The notes under the pieces: model-generated
Databases searched by the model: none
The model's input: the letters and a program-made list of their open reading frames with translations, nothing else
Told to the model about the DNA's origin: nothing
Position numbers and translations under genes: made by a program
Shown here: positions 55,691 through 63,905 of the stretch, piece after piece
Layout of the letters: each line of letters opens with the position of its first letter
Position numbering within the stretch: the first letter of the stretch is position 1
Assembly (NCBI GenBank): GCA_023428695.1
Contig: JAEYWY010000017.1
Span: forward strand, 505,207-569,206
Reading direction: 5' to 3'
DNA: 64,000 bases
Source: Bacteroidota bacterium
GTDB taxonomy: Bacteria; Bacteroidota; Bacteroidia; Cytophagales; Cyclobacteriaceae

Positions 55691-56251
55691 TTACCATTTG
55701 CTGCTGTCAACCGTGTCATAATTGTCAAGGATGTCAAACCCCAAGAGTCCCTTTCTTACTGTCAAGCTTACTTTGTCCGCGCGCTCAATTCGTTCAGTGT
55801 CCTCGTAACTAAAAACAAGTTCCTTTTTGAAACCGAAGTAGTCAATTGTCACTAATGGTTTTCTCTCGTCTCTTCTTCCTTTTGGTCCGGGCATTGAGCT
55901 TTTAGATTTTATTTCAAATTTCAGCTCCTTGAGTTCATTGTCCGATAAATAATAATTTGTCGACATAAACAAATAGCATGCGATAAAACCCCAAGAAGTA
56001 ATATTCTGCATCAACGGAAAAAATACTCCGCGAGTATTATTGATCTTATTGAAATGATTTTTGTTAAAGAGAAATGTCAACACTCCAACTGACAGAATTA
56101 TCGAAACAGGTATTATTGTCTGAATAATTGTCACTCGATAAATAGAGATTTCGAAAACAAGTAATGTAATGCCCGTCAAAAAAGTCACGAAGTAGAATAT
56201 TTTCCACTTGTCCAGTTGTTTTGATTTCTTTTTAGTTGTCTCACTCGTCAT
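55691..56251 (-). CDS. Cassette gene: four-helix membrane protein, unknown
   Basis: 186 aa from ATG 56251 (MTSETTKKKSKQLDKW), chosen because the frame upstream runs into attC D. Four membrane segments (IFYFVTFLTGITLLVFEIS, IIQTIIPVSIILSVGVLTFLF, ITSWGFIACYLFMS and flanks), then a soluble tail with YFGFKKELVFSYEDTERIERA. Not recognised. Preceded by the promoter-like element in attC D. Confidence 0.65.
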   Translation of the reverse strand: MTSETTKKKSKQLDKWKIFYFVTFLTGITLLVFEISIYRVTIIQTIIPVSIILSVGVLTFLFNKNHFNKINNTRGVFFPLMQNITSWGFIACYLFMSTNYYLSDNELKELKFEIKSKSSMPGPKGRRDERKPLVTIDYFGFKKELVFSYEDTERIERADKVSLTVRKGLLGFDILDNYDTVDSSKW

Positions 56252-56262
56252 AAAAAAATTAC

Positions 56263-56433
56263 CGCCAACGGCTATGTATGAGCCGTTGCCGGCCAGGGAG
56301 GGCTTGTAAATGTAGCGTAGCGAAATGTCAAGCCCGACCAAACGCGTTCCCGTCCCCTATTGCCAGCCGTTGTTCCAAACCAAATCTACCACCTTTACGC
56401 GAACCCGGCAATGGCGTATACATTTTGTTGTGC
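56263..56433 (-). repeat. attC site D (type 3, 171 bp)
   Basis: Cores CGCCAAC and GTTGTGC. Outer arms ATGTATGAGCCGTTGCCGG / CCGGCAATGGCGTATACAT and an inner GGGCTTG / CAAGCCC stem. This site belongs to the gene-less cassette body on its right. Confidence 0.85.
56381..56412 (-). promoter_or_regulatory. Promoter-like element inside attC D
   Basis: Minus strand ATTG (56412-56409), 20 bp, then TAGATTTG (56388-56381). Points at the membrane-protein gene starting at 56251. The same element is present in the equivalent attC sites M, N and O. Confidence 0.5.
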
Positions 56434-56663
56434 GACACGGCCCGTTCCAACGTAGCGGTACCAGCTCAGTCCAGCCCGACGAGTGTCTCACGAGAAGGGC
56501 AAACTGCAAAACGATGCGCGGAAATTACTATGCTGCAAGTCAAGTTTTGCTTCCGATCCGAAGACTGCTTCCGTTCGGGACTGATGTCCTGTCAACCGAT
56601 ATACGATTGTCAAAACCGTAACGCTATCCACCGACGTGAACAAACAAAGATGAAGGCCGTGTT
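56434..56663 (-). repeat. Gene-less cassette body, copy 1 (230 bp)
   Basis: With attC D it forms a 401-bp cassette. Same sequence, with scattered substitutions, as 60067-60296, 63092-63321, 63495-63724 and 63906 onward. Only a 59-codon minus-strand frame is open (GTG in the core site, ending ...PFS stop); coding status is uncertain. Confidence 0.8.
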
Positions 56664-56794
56664 GCACAACGTTTGAGTTTATGACGGCTGCGGCTTTCGA
56701 AGCGCGTCTTTGTCCCACGTGGCTGAACGAAATTAAGAAAACTAAACTTTATAACTACACGTCACCCGCAGCTGGCATAAACTTTTTGTTGGGC
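56664..56794 (-). repeat. attC site E (type 1, 131 bp)
   Basis: Cores GCACAAC and GTTGGGC; arms GAGTTTATGACGGCTGCGG / CCGCAGCTGGCATAAACT. Starts 14 bp after the stop of the DUF4262 gene. Confidence 0.85.
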
Positions 56795-56807
56795 GCTGTG
56801 AAATCTC

Positions 56808-57260
56808 TCAACTCTTAAATTGTCCCATAATTATTTGGTCGTAATCGTAGCCTTCATCATTTGGGAAATGTCCCTCAGTGTCCGGGTAAACTAACTGAAC
56901 ATATTTAAAGTCCTCGTTCTTATAGACTCTAAAACTTGAAAGTACGTAGTCGGTTAACTTGTCTGTCGATACGTCAATCAAATAAATGGGAAATCTGTCG
57001 GTTAGGTCGTCAATACGTTTATCAACTGGAATTGAGTCCGCGTTTTTGAATTTGTTTACGTAGCTCTCAACAAGTCCGTGGGACAAATTTTGAGGCAAAG
57101 AAGAAATAAATATTTCTGGTATTTTAAAGTTCTTGTAAATCCCAGTCGAGTAACAAAATGATGGCGTACTGTCGGCAAATACAAAAGTTACATGATACCC
57201 GTACTTTTTTATGTTGTCGTCAACCTTGTCGTGATATCTCTTGATTTGTTCGTCAGTCAT
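56808..57260 (-). CDS. Cassette gene: DUF4262 protein
   Basis: 150 aa cytoplasmic. Matches DUF4262: NIKKYGYHVTFVFADSTPSFCYSTGIY, IPEIFISSLPQN, and the signature QLVYPDTEGHFPNDEGYD. Family function is unknown; members occur often in mobile DNA. Single-gene cassette between attC F and E. Confidence 0.75.
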   Translation of the reverse strand: MTDEQIKRYHDKVDDNIKKYGYHVTFVFADSTPSFCYSTGIYKNFKIPEIFISSLPQNLSHGLVESYVNKFKNADSIPVDKRIDDLTDRFPIYLIDVSTDKLTDYVLSSFRVYKNEDFKYVQLVYPDTEGHFPNDEGYDYDQIIMGQFKS

Positions 57261-57284
57261 CTTTGTCCCAAGTTATTTCATTGC

Positions 57285-57415
57285 GCCCAACGTTTGTGCA
57301 TAAGCAGTGGCGGGTCTTCGAAGCGCGCCACTGTCCCACGATACTAAACGTTATTTAATAAACTAAACTACAAGTTTACACTGAACCCCGCCATTGATTA
57401 TGCATTTTGTTGTGG
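57285..57415 (-). repeat. attC site F (type 2 variant, 131 bp)
   Basis: Cores GCCCAAC and GTTGTGG; arms GTGCATAAGCAGTGGCGGG / CCCCGCCATTGATTATGCA. Confidence 0.85.
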
Positions 57416-57427
57416 GTAGTAATTTTT

Positions 57428-58276
57428 TTACTCCCGCTCTAACAAGTCACCGTGAACATACCATTCTTTTGTCAGAACTTTGTGGTCAGGTGTATACTCA
57501 ATCCAAAGTCCGATTCTTTTTTCAACCATCGTTGTTTTCTTACCAGCCGAGAATATTTCCTTCAGCGTTGTCGAAATTCCTGGCTGTCGCTTAAACAGAA
57601 AGTAATTTGTATGAGTGTCTGTCAGCGGTGCATACAATGGTTTGATTAAAACCGTGTCCCCAGCCGCGTAGTCTGGTCCATATATTTTCCAGCAGGATAA
57701 CTCCAATTGAATTCCTGTCATTTTGTGATTTGCATAGTGCTTTTCGTCCAGCGGAAACCGTGGAATAGCTTTGTCAAGCGTTATAAAAAAGTTAATTGTG
57801 TCGTTGGTGTAAATCCAATAAGGAGAAACACCAGTTGTCGACCACCTAAATCTTGGTTCGGGAAAATCCGTCGTCATTTGACTGACAGTGTAATTTTGTG
57901 CATCAATAAACTTGTCAGCTAAAGTCCCTTTAAATTTGTCAGTCAGCCAGAAAGTGTTTATCAATTCGGTGTAGTCATAAGTTCCAATTAATAGTCCTTT
58001 GTCTTTGTTAACAAAATAATTGTCACTGTGATGCGAGTAGTTTATGAACAATGAGTCCAATTCATCCTTTTTTGTTTCTTTAAAGTCGATGTTTTGTTGC
58101 TTTAAATCTGTCAGCGTGGTGTAACAGGTTGTTATGTTGTCAACTTTGAACTTAGTGAATGATGAGTCTGTCATTGTTTCAACTTGTCGGAAGTCGGATG
58201 ATTGAATAATCTTGTCCGTTGTCTTTGTCGAACACGCTGAAATAAATGTCCCAAGTATTAGGTAGTGAATCTTCAT
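57428..58276 (-). CDS. Cassette gene: lipoprotein, unknown
   Basis: 282 aa with a lipobox (LGTFISAC, Cys about 15) after MKIHYLI. Soluble, mixed alpha/beta; contains SPYWIYTNDTINFFI and a C-terminal EKRIGLWIEYTPDHKVLTKEWYVHGDL, reminiscent of toxin-antitoxin MORN-like tails but not assignable. Envelope-located. Single gene between attC G and F. Confidence 0.65.
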   Translation of the reverse strand: MKIHYLILGTFISACSTKTTDKIIQSSDFRQVETMTDSSFTKFKVDNITTCYTTLTDLKQQNIDFKETKKDELDSLFINYSHHSDNYFVNKDKGLLIGTYDYTELINTFWLTDKFKGTLADKFIDAQNYTVSQMTTDFPEPRFRWSTTGVSPYWIYTNDTINFFITLDKAIPRFPLDEKHYANHKMTGIQLELSCWKIYGPDYAAGDTVLIKPLYAPLTDTHTNYFLFKRQPGISTTLKEIFSAGKKTTMVEKRIGLWIEYTPDHKVLTKEWYVHGDLLERE

Positions 58277-58291
58277 TTAAAAAATTATTAC

Positions 58292-58460
58292 CCACAACGT
58301 CTGGCTATTTGCAGTGGCGGGAATAGGAGCGCTAAAAAATGACCGAAGGGAATGTTTAGCGCGACATGCACGTCACTGTCAACCATGACCAAACGTAATT
58401 TGAAAACTAGAACTACAAATAAACACCGAACCCCGCCATTGCAAATAGCTTTTGTTGGCG
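58292..58460 (-). repeat. attC site G (type 2, 169 bp)
   Basis: Near copy of site B with cores CCACAAC and GTTGGCG. The -7-like CAAATTTA of site B reads CAAATAAA here, so the promoter element is lost. Confidence 0.85.
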
Positions 58461-58477
58461 GTTCGTTTGCTAACCAC

Positions 58478-59026
58478 TCAACTTATTCCGTGGAATATCT
58501 CTTTCAATTCAATCTCCTTTTGGTTGTCATAAAGCTCTTCTTTGGATTTAAACCTGTCCCGTACTTTACTCCAAAATCCCTTCTTCTCAAAGTCAATTGT
58601 TGTTCCGTAGTCATTGTCCCCGTTACTTGAATAGAATTGAAAAACTTCTGATTTGATGTGTCGTCCATTTTTAAAGTACTGAACTTCCTTTCCCTTTAGT
58701 CCTTCTTTTAAAAACTTGTCATAATGGTCAGTATTCAATTCAATGAACTCCAAACCGGGTCCACCGTAACTTTCTGTCGGGTGAAAACTGTATTTATACA
58801 GGTATTCTCGTTTTTGTTGCTCACTAAATCCAGGTGTCTTGGGGTTATGAATTTCAAATGTTATTAAGTCCCCATTGTCAAGCAGTCCAATTTTGATTAT
58901 TGTTTGATTGTCGGTGGAGTCTTTAAAAATTAAAAAGTCTGTCTCACCATGACTATTTTCATTTTCGAGAATGAATTGTCCGTTGTGAGTCAGTCGTTCT
59001 TTAAAATAGGTTCTCCAATCTTTCAT
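58478..59026 (-). CDS. Cassette gene: soluble protein, unknown
   Basis: 182 aa from ATG 59026 (MKDWRTYFKERLTHNGQFIL); the frame extends into attC H, so the internal start is used. Beta-rich, acidic/basic mix, no signal or membrane helix (TTIDFEKKGFWSKVRDRFKSKEELYDNQKEIELKE at the C-terminus is helical). Not recognised. Confidence 0.62.
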   Translation of the reverse strand: MKDWRTYFKERLTHNGQFILENENSHGETDFLIFKDSTDNQTIIKIGLLDNGDLITFEIHNPKTPGFSEQQKREYLYKYSFHPTESYGGPGLEFIELNTDHYDKFLKEGLKGKEVQYFKNGRHIKSEVFQFYSSNGDNDYGTTIDFEKKGFWSKVRDRFKSKEELYDNQKEIELKEIFHGIS

Positions 59027-59036
59027 AGCAAATGAC

Positions 59037-59167
59037 CGCCAACGTTTTGTGTTTATGACGGCTGCGGCTTTCGGAGCCGTCATTGTCCACCGTGGGTGGA
59101 CGAAATTAATAAAACAAAACTACAATTAAACCTGTCACCCGCAGCTGGCATAAACACGGTGTTGGCG
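59037..59167 (-). repeat. attC site H (type 1, 131 bp)
   Basis: Near copy of site A with cores CGCCAAC and GTTGGCG. Minus-strand TAGTTTTG at 59122-59115. Confidence 0.85.
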
Positions 59168-59377
59168 GCTGGGCATTTCGTCAGGTCGTCTTAACTAAAC
59201 AAATCTTTGATGTGGGAACAATCTTTGTCCAGTAACAAGTCAACGTTTACGGTCAAAGTTAAGGCTGAATTAGATGTCCAACTCAACTTTTGCTAGATTA
59301 TCTGTTGAAATTGTCAGCGTAAAACAATCTTGTTCAACTGCTATAAAACTCTCCAGGGGCACGAGCAGTCAAACTGT
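59168..59377. other. 3' untranslated part of cassette, nothing recognised
   Basis: About 210 bp between the stop of the 59378 gene and attC H. Unusually long for this array, where stops lie 9-17 bp from attC. A plus-strand frame (59274-59591) crosses it but is antisense to the gene and looks spurious. Confidence 0.4.
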
Positions 59378-59791
59378 TTATTTAACGGTTACTCCATTTT
59401 GGTCAACAATTGCCTTGTTAGTCGGAGAAAATGTAAAGCTCAATCTTGTCCAAGCTGTCCCTTTTTTACCAACAAGTACGTACTCCTTATTCACTTTTTC
59501 AATGGTAAATTCAAAATCTGCTAAGTTTTCGTCCTTAGAATTTTTCTTTGTCTCTGGAATTGTCATTCCAAATTGGTCAATACCTTGTTGAACGTTTTCT
59601 TTTAAAGAAAATGAAAGTTCCTTGAACGCTGTCCCTTCTTTTCCGATTAGCTTTAGTCCATTATTAGTGCTTAGAAATTCAATTTTAAAATCCTTTAAAT
59701 CTGAATTCTTTGTCGAAAAAGCTGTTGAGACAATTAGCATAATAGCCATAAGAACCGATAGCAGTGAAATTTGTCGAGTGGTATTTTTCAT
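59378..59791 (-). CDS. Cassette gene: secreted protein with internal duplication
   Basis: 137 aa with a signal peptide (LLSVLMAIMLIVSTAFS). Two similar halves: FKIEFLSTNNGLKLIGKEG-TAFKELSFSL...IDQFGMT and FEFTIEKVNKEYVLVGKKG-TAWTRLSFTF...VDQNGVT, each a short beta unit. This small beta-repeat type is common in Bacteroidota as secreted hypothetical proteins; function unknown. Between attC I and H. Confidence 0.7.
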   Translation of the reverse strand: MKNTTRQISLLSVLMAIMLIVSTAFSTKNSDLKDFKIEFLSTNNGLKLIGKEGTAFKELSFSLKENVQQGIDQFGMTIPETKKNSKDENLADFEFTIEKVNKEYVLVGKKGTAWTRLSFTFSPTNKAIVDQNGVTVK

Positions 59792-59885
59792 AGTCTTAAT
59801 AGTTATTGTTTAGTCGTTATTCAAATTTATATTATCTGTCAGGTTAATTCAATTGTCAAATCTGTCCACTTTATCGATGCCTTGC

Positions 59886-60066
59886 CGCCAACGGCTATGT
59901 ATGCGCCGTTGCCGGCCAGGGAGGGCTTGTAAATGATCCCGATAGCTATCGGGAGAATGTCAAGCCCGACGAACCGCGTTCCCGTCCCCTATTGCCAGCC
60001 GTTGTTCCTAAACAAAATCTACCACCTTTCGCCGAACCCGGCAATGGCGTATACATTTTGTTGTGC
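59886..60066 (-). repeat. attC site I (type 3 with palindrome insert, 181 bp)
   Basis: Same as site D, but the terminal loop carries the palindrome CCCGATAGCTATCGGG (59938-59953) in place of the GTAGCGTAGCG segment, lengthening the variable terminal structure. Cores CGCCAAC and GTTGTGC. Confidence 0.85.
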
Positions 60067-60296
60067 GACGCGGCCCGTTCCAACGCAGCCGTACCAAATC
60101 AGTCCCGCCCGACGAGTGTCTCACGAGAAGGGCTCATCGCAAAACGTTGAGCGGAAATTTCTTTGTAGCAAGTCAAGTTCTGTTTCCGATCCGAAGACCG
60201 CTTCAGTTCGGGACTGATGTCCTGTCAACCGATATACGATTGTCGAAACCGCAACGCTATCCGCCAACGTGAACAAACCAAAATGAAGGCCGTGTT
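60067..60296 (-). repeat. Gene-less cassette body, copy 2 (230 bp)
   Basis: Same length and order as copy 1; differs by scattered substitutions. The 59-codon minus-strand frame stays open here too. Confidence 0.8.
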
Positions 60297-60387
60297 GCAC
60301 AACGTCTAGCTATAAGGCGTGGCGGCACGCCGAAATATAAAAATTAATCATCCAAAGTGCCGCCATGACTTATAGCTGTTGTTGTGC
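60297..60387 (-). repeat. attC site J (unique short type, 91 bp)
   Basis: Cores GCACAAC and GTTGTGC; arms CTAGCTATAAGGCGTGGCGGCA / TGCCGCCATGACTTATAGCTG. Shares no arm sequence with the other types, so the AbiJ-like cassette may have come from a different array. Confidence 0.82.
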
Positions 60388-60391
60388 GTAG

Positions 60392-61243
60392 TTACTTTTT
60401 CAGCAACCCGGTCTTTTCACTTTTGGCGATCAAATAATTGATAAAGGAGCTACAGGAGATTAACATAAACAACGCATCCTCTTGGTCTAGGCTTGTCTCA
60501 TCAAGGAGAGCATGTCGTATCCCATCACCGTCACTTGTATATCCATATATCTTAATGAATCCTTGTTCTAAAGCCGGATGGATAGGCATCTTCTCTTTGA
60601 TCGCCTTCAGTGCCTTACCAAGTTCTGCTTTGGTGTCGCCGGTTATAATTTGGCACAGCGCCTCAAGCGCAGATATCGACTCCTTGATAGAATTCCGATA
60701 GTCAGGATTCTTTTTGTCAGAAAGCTTATTCAGTGCTTCTTCTAAATGAATCTTCACGCCTCTAAGGCCCTTTTCCGATGTCGATTGAAATGCTTTCTCT
60801 ATCTCTAGGATTTCCCCTTCATTAGTAATCGGAGCGAGTTGCTCGTTAACAAATCTGTAACCTGACAGTTCCCTCTTTAATACAAAATTGCAAGCCTCAA
60901 TGAATTTATGCTTGTTTAGAGGGCCGTCATCCAATGTTGCTAAAAAATCGATGAAATCATAAACGTATAAGTAGTCACCTTTGAAAAATCTTTTGCGCAA
61001 CTCTGCGCTGATTTGCTCGGTTGAAACTGAAATTTGGTCAGTTGGTTCTTTAAAGAATGAAAACCACATACGTTCAACAATCCCCTTATAACCAGAATAT
61101 TCCAGCCATTGCTTCTGCTCCATTGGCTGTACCAAAAAAATTGTAACGATATTCCAAAGACTATTTCTTAATTCATTGTCCATGGAATCCAGTTGAATCC
61201 CTGTCTTAATAGGTGTCTTCCCAATTCTTTCTGAAAATTTCAT
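60392..61243 (-). CDS. Cassette gene: AbiJ-like abortive-infection protein
   Basis: 283 aa, cytoplasmic. N-terminal part (MKFSERIGKTPIKTGIQLDSMDNELRNSLWNIV) matches the AbiJ-NTD4 domain from memory, and the C-terminal part (YRNSIKESISALEALCQIITGDTKAELGKALKAIKEK, DGDGIRHALLDE) matches the AbiJ C-terminal domain with its conserved GIRHA segment. AbiJ proteins are linked to phage defence by abortive infection. Single-gene cassette with its own unusual attC (J); stop 4 bp from the core. Confidence 0.8.
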   Translation of the reverse strand: MKFSERIGKTPIKTGIQLDSMDNELRNSLWNIVTIFLVQPMEQKQWLEYSGYKGIVERMWFSFFKEPTDQISVSTEQISAELRKRFFKGDYLYVYDFIDFLATLDDGPLNKHKFIEACNFVLKRELSGYRFVNEQLAPITNEGEILEIEKAFQSTSEKGLRGVKIHLEEALNKLSDKKNPDYRNSIKESISALEALCQIITGDTKAELGKALKAIKEKMPIHPALEQGFIKIYGYTSDGDGIRHALLDETSLDQEDALFMLISCSSFINYLIAKSEKTGLLKK

Positions 61244-61256
61244 AAAAAGTAATTAC

Positions 61257-61387
61257 GCACAACGTTTGAGTTTATGACGGCTGCGGCTTTCGAAGCGCGT
61301 TCTTGTCCCACGTGGCTGAACGAAATTAAGAAAACTAAACTTTATAACTACACGTCACCTGCAGCTGACATAAACTTTTTGTTGTAG
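61257..61387 (-). repeat. attC site K (type 1, 131 bp)
   Basis: Near copy of site E with cores GCACAAC and GTTGTAG; one arm changed (CTGCAGCTGACATAAACT). Confidence 0.85.
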
Positions 61388-61417
61388 GCTGGCCGCATTA
61401 CCCGATGTCATTCGTGG

Positions 61418-62248
61418 CTATTCTTTTGTCGATATGAAATACCATTTGTCAACCTTCTTGTGTCCATAGTGGAAATCCTTTATCGTCCTATTCCACTTTA
61501 TTATCACATATAGACCCGTAAGTATTGTGGGTAAAAAATACAACACTTTCCATCCCGCTCCGAATTTGTCCGGGTCCGTAATATTAATTTGTAGGCCATA
61601 CTTCACAATAAAATATGTAAGTCCATAAACTAAGCCTCCAGCAAGGAATGGTATGATCATAAAAGCATTATAATCTTTTGATATCCCGAATTGCTTGTCT
61701 ATGCGGAATTCCTTCAAGTTTCTCTTTTCAATTTTATTTTCTTTAAGACGAAATTCAAATGATGATTCAAACTCATCAGTTAAACTTTCAAAAAGGATTT
61801 CAATCCGGATGTAGTCCTTAGGTTCAAAATTGTCAATCTTCAATTCCAACTCTGAAGCAGCGATCTGATTTGATTCACATTTCGTGAACTCGTTTGATGC
61901 AGAAATTGTCAAGCTTATTATGTTTGTAAATCCGGACAAATTTATCCGTGGGATTACATGATAGTCCGAAGCGTTGAGGGTTTTGGATCCATAATTTTGA
62001 ATGTAAAGTTCAATCTTATTAAGCTGTTCTATTTCTTGGCCATTAAGTATGATTTTTAAGCTACTTTCAAGTTCGTTTGGCTTGTTCAAAAGATTCTCGA
62101 TTGACACCTCCTTTACGTCCAACTCTTTATCTCTGTCACGAAACGTTTTGACAACCCAAGTAATAACTAAACTTAAGATTGAAATCAGTCCAAAGAATAA
62201 TCCCCAGTCAACTGAATAGTCAATCTTATTGAACAGTCCTTCCATCAT
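61418..62248 (-). CDS. Cassette gene: membrane protein, unknown
   Basis: 276 aa. N-terminal helix (WGLFFGLISILSLVITWVV), a soluble beta domain (LNKIELYIQNYGSKTLNASDYHVIP, LELKIDNFEPKDYIRIEILFES), then two C-terminal helices (FMIIPFLAGGLVYGLTYFIV, VLYFLPTILTGLYVIIKW). Not recognised. Between attC L and K. Confidence 0.65.
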   Translation of the reverse strand: MMEGLFNKIDYSVDWGLFFGLISILSLVITWVVKTFRDRDKELDVKEVSIENLLNKPNELESSLKIILNGQEIEQLNKIELYIQNYGSKTLNASDYHVIPRINLSGFTNIISLTISASNEFTKCESNQIAASELELKIDNFEPKDYIRIEILFESLTDEFESSFEFRLKENKIEKRNLKEFRIDKQFGISKDYNAFMIIPFLAGGLVYGLTYFIVKYGLQINITDPDKFGAGWKVLYFLPTILTGLYVIIKWNRTIKDFHYGHKKVDKWYFISTKE

Positions 62249-62290
62249 ATACTAACTGTGTCGTTTTGATGTCTCTTTTTTGCGGCTTGC

Positions 62291-62462
62291 CTACAACGTG
62301 AGTGCATAAGCAGTGGCGGGTATAGGAGGACTTAGCAATGAAGCGTAGCGGAATGCTAAGACCGACCTGCCGCGAAACTGTCCCACGACACCGAACGTTG
62401 TTTGAAAACTAAAACTACAAATTTACACTGAACCCCGCCATTGCTTATGCACAGTGTTGTGT
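62291..62462 (-). repeat. attC site L (type 2 variant, 172 bp)
   Basis: Cores CTACAAC and GTTGTGT; arms GTGCATAAGCAGTGGCGGG / CCCCGCCATTGCTTATGCAC. Minus-strand TAAATTTG at 62425-62418 but no -33 TTTG. Confidence 0.85.
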
Positions 62463-62477
62463 GTATTGCCGCTTTCA

Positions 62478-62897
62478 CTAATCCTTTTTATTGTATCCTT
62501 TGTATTCAGTCCACTTTATGTCGTAAACCAGGCCGTCCTTCTTGTCAACAATTGTTTTTAGTTTTTTGAAGATCTCATTGTCAAGCGAGTCGAAAGGTAT
62601 TTCTACTTTGTCCGTACCGGCAATCAAAGCGGTTGTGTCGGAGATTACTCCCTTGTCGTTGTAACTGTAAATATTCTTTCGTGCAATGTTGTCGGTGTAC
62701 ATTATTTGAAAGTCGTTCTTACCATTTGTGTATTTCTCTACATACAATTCTGTGCACCCACAATGACTCATCGTGTAGGCGTTAACCATCCAAGAATTGT
62801 TTTTGTTGTCCGCGCTAGAATACAATGTCCGTGTCGAATCACAGCTAATTAGTGTAAAGAGAATTGAGAGAGCCGGTATTATTTTTCTGTCAAACAT
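62478..62897 (-). CDS. Cassette gene: small lipoprotein, unknown
   Basis: 139 aa from ATG 62897 (MFDRKIIPALSILFTLISC, lipobox Cys about 19); upstream frame runs into attC M. Contains a CGC pair (MSHCGCTELYVEKYTNG). Envelope-located, family not recognised. Preceded by the promoter-like element in attC M. Confidence 0.65.
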   Translation of the reverse strand: MFDRKIIPALSILFTLISCDSTRTLYSSADNKNNSWMVNAYTMSHCGCTELYVEKYTNGKNDFQIMYTDNIARKNIYSYNDKGVISDTTALIAGTDKVEIPFDSLDNEIFKKLKTIVDKKDGLVYDIKWTEYKGYNKKD

Positions 62898-62920
62898 TAG
62901 TCGAAATTGTCCTGCATTAC

Positions 62921-63091
62921 ACACAACGCTTATGTATGCGCCGTTGCCGGCAAGGGAGGGCTTGTAAATGTAGCGTAGCGAAATGTCAAGCCCGACCAAA
63001 CGCGTTCCCGTCCCATACTACAAAGCGTTGTTCTAAACCAAATCTACCACCTTTCGGCAAACCCGGCAATGGCGTATACATTTTGTTGTGC
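62921..63091 (-). repeat. attC site M (type 3, 171 bp)
   Basis: Cores ACACAAC and GTTGTGC; differs from D mainly in the left arm (CGCTTATGTATGCGCC). Confidence 0.85.
63039..63070 (-). promoter_or_regulatory. Promoter-like element inside attC M
   Basis: Minus strand ATTG (63070-63067), 20 bp, TAGATTTG (63046-63039). Points at the lipoprotein gene starting at 62897. Confidence 0.5.
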
Positions 63092-63321
63092 GACGCGGCC
63101 CGTTCCACCGCAGCGGTACCAAATCAGTCTAGCCCGACGAGTGCCTCACGAGAAGGGCAAACCGTAAAACGATGCGCGGAAGTTACTATGCTGCAAGTCA
63201 AGTTCAGTTTCCGATCCGAAGACCGCTTCCGTTCGGGACTGATGTCCTGTCAACCGATATACGATTGTCAAAACCGTAACGCTATCCACCGACGTGAACA
63301 AACAAAGATGAAGGCCGTGGT
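63092..63321 (-). repeat. Gene-less cassette body, copy 3 (230 bp)
   Basis: Tandem with copy 4 (only attC N between them). Same landmarks as copy 1; open 59-codon frame kept. Confidence 0.8.
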
Positions 63322-63494
63322 GCACAACGCTTATGTATGCGCCGTTGCCGGCCAGGGAGGGCTTGTAAATGTAGCGTAGCGAAATGTCAAGCCCGACGAA
63401 CCGCGTTCCCGTCCCCTATTACCTGCCGTTGTTCCTAAACCAAATCTACCACCTTTCGGCAAACCCCGGCAATGGCGTATACATTTTGTTGTGC
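63322..63494 (-). repeat. attC site N (type 3, 173 bp)
   Basis: Cores GCACAAC and GTTGTGC. Promoter-like ATTG-N21-TAGATTTG at 63473-63441 on the minus strand. Confidence 0.85.
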
Positions 63495-63724
63495 GATGCG
63501 GCCCGTTCCAACGTAGCGGTACCAAATCAATCCCGCCCGACGAGTGTCTCACGAGAAGGGCAAACTGCAAAACGATGCGCGGAAATTTCTTTGTAGCAAG
63601 TCAAGTTCTGTTTCCGATCCGAAGACTGCTTCCGTTCGGGACTGATGTCCTGTCAACCGATATACAATTGTCAAAACCGTAACGCTATCCGCCGACGTGA
63701 ACAAACAAAGATGAAGGCCGTGTC
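63495..63724 (-). repeat. Gene-less cassette body, copy 4 (230 bp)
   Basis: Second unit of the tandem. Closest to copy 1 in the middle and to copy 2 near the left end, as if mixed by recombination. Confidence 0.8.
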
Positions 63725-63905
63725 GCACAACGGCTATGTATGAGCCGTTGCCGGCCAGGGAGGGCTTGTAAATGGTCCCGATAGCTATCGGGAAAATGTC
63801 AAGCCCGACGAACCGCGTTCCCGTCCCCTATTACCTGGCGTTGTTCCTAAACCAAATCTACCACCTTTCGCCGAACCCGGCAATGGCGTATACATTTTGT
63901 TGTGC
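63725..63905 (-). repeat. attC site O (type 3 with palindrome insert, 181 bp)
   Basis: Same palindrome (63777-63792) as site I. Promoter-like ATTG-N20-TAGATTTG at 63884-63853 on the minus strand. Confidence 0.85.

Noticed and set aside
56278..56676. Plus-strand open frame of 132 codons, and a similar one at 62864-63379
   Set aside because: Both run straight through attC sites and the gene-less cassette, opposite to the array direction. Their similarity comes from the repeated DNA, not from a gene family.
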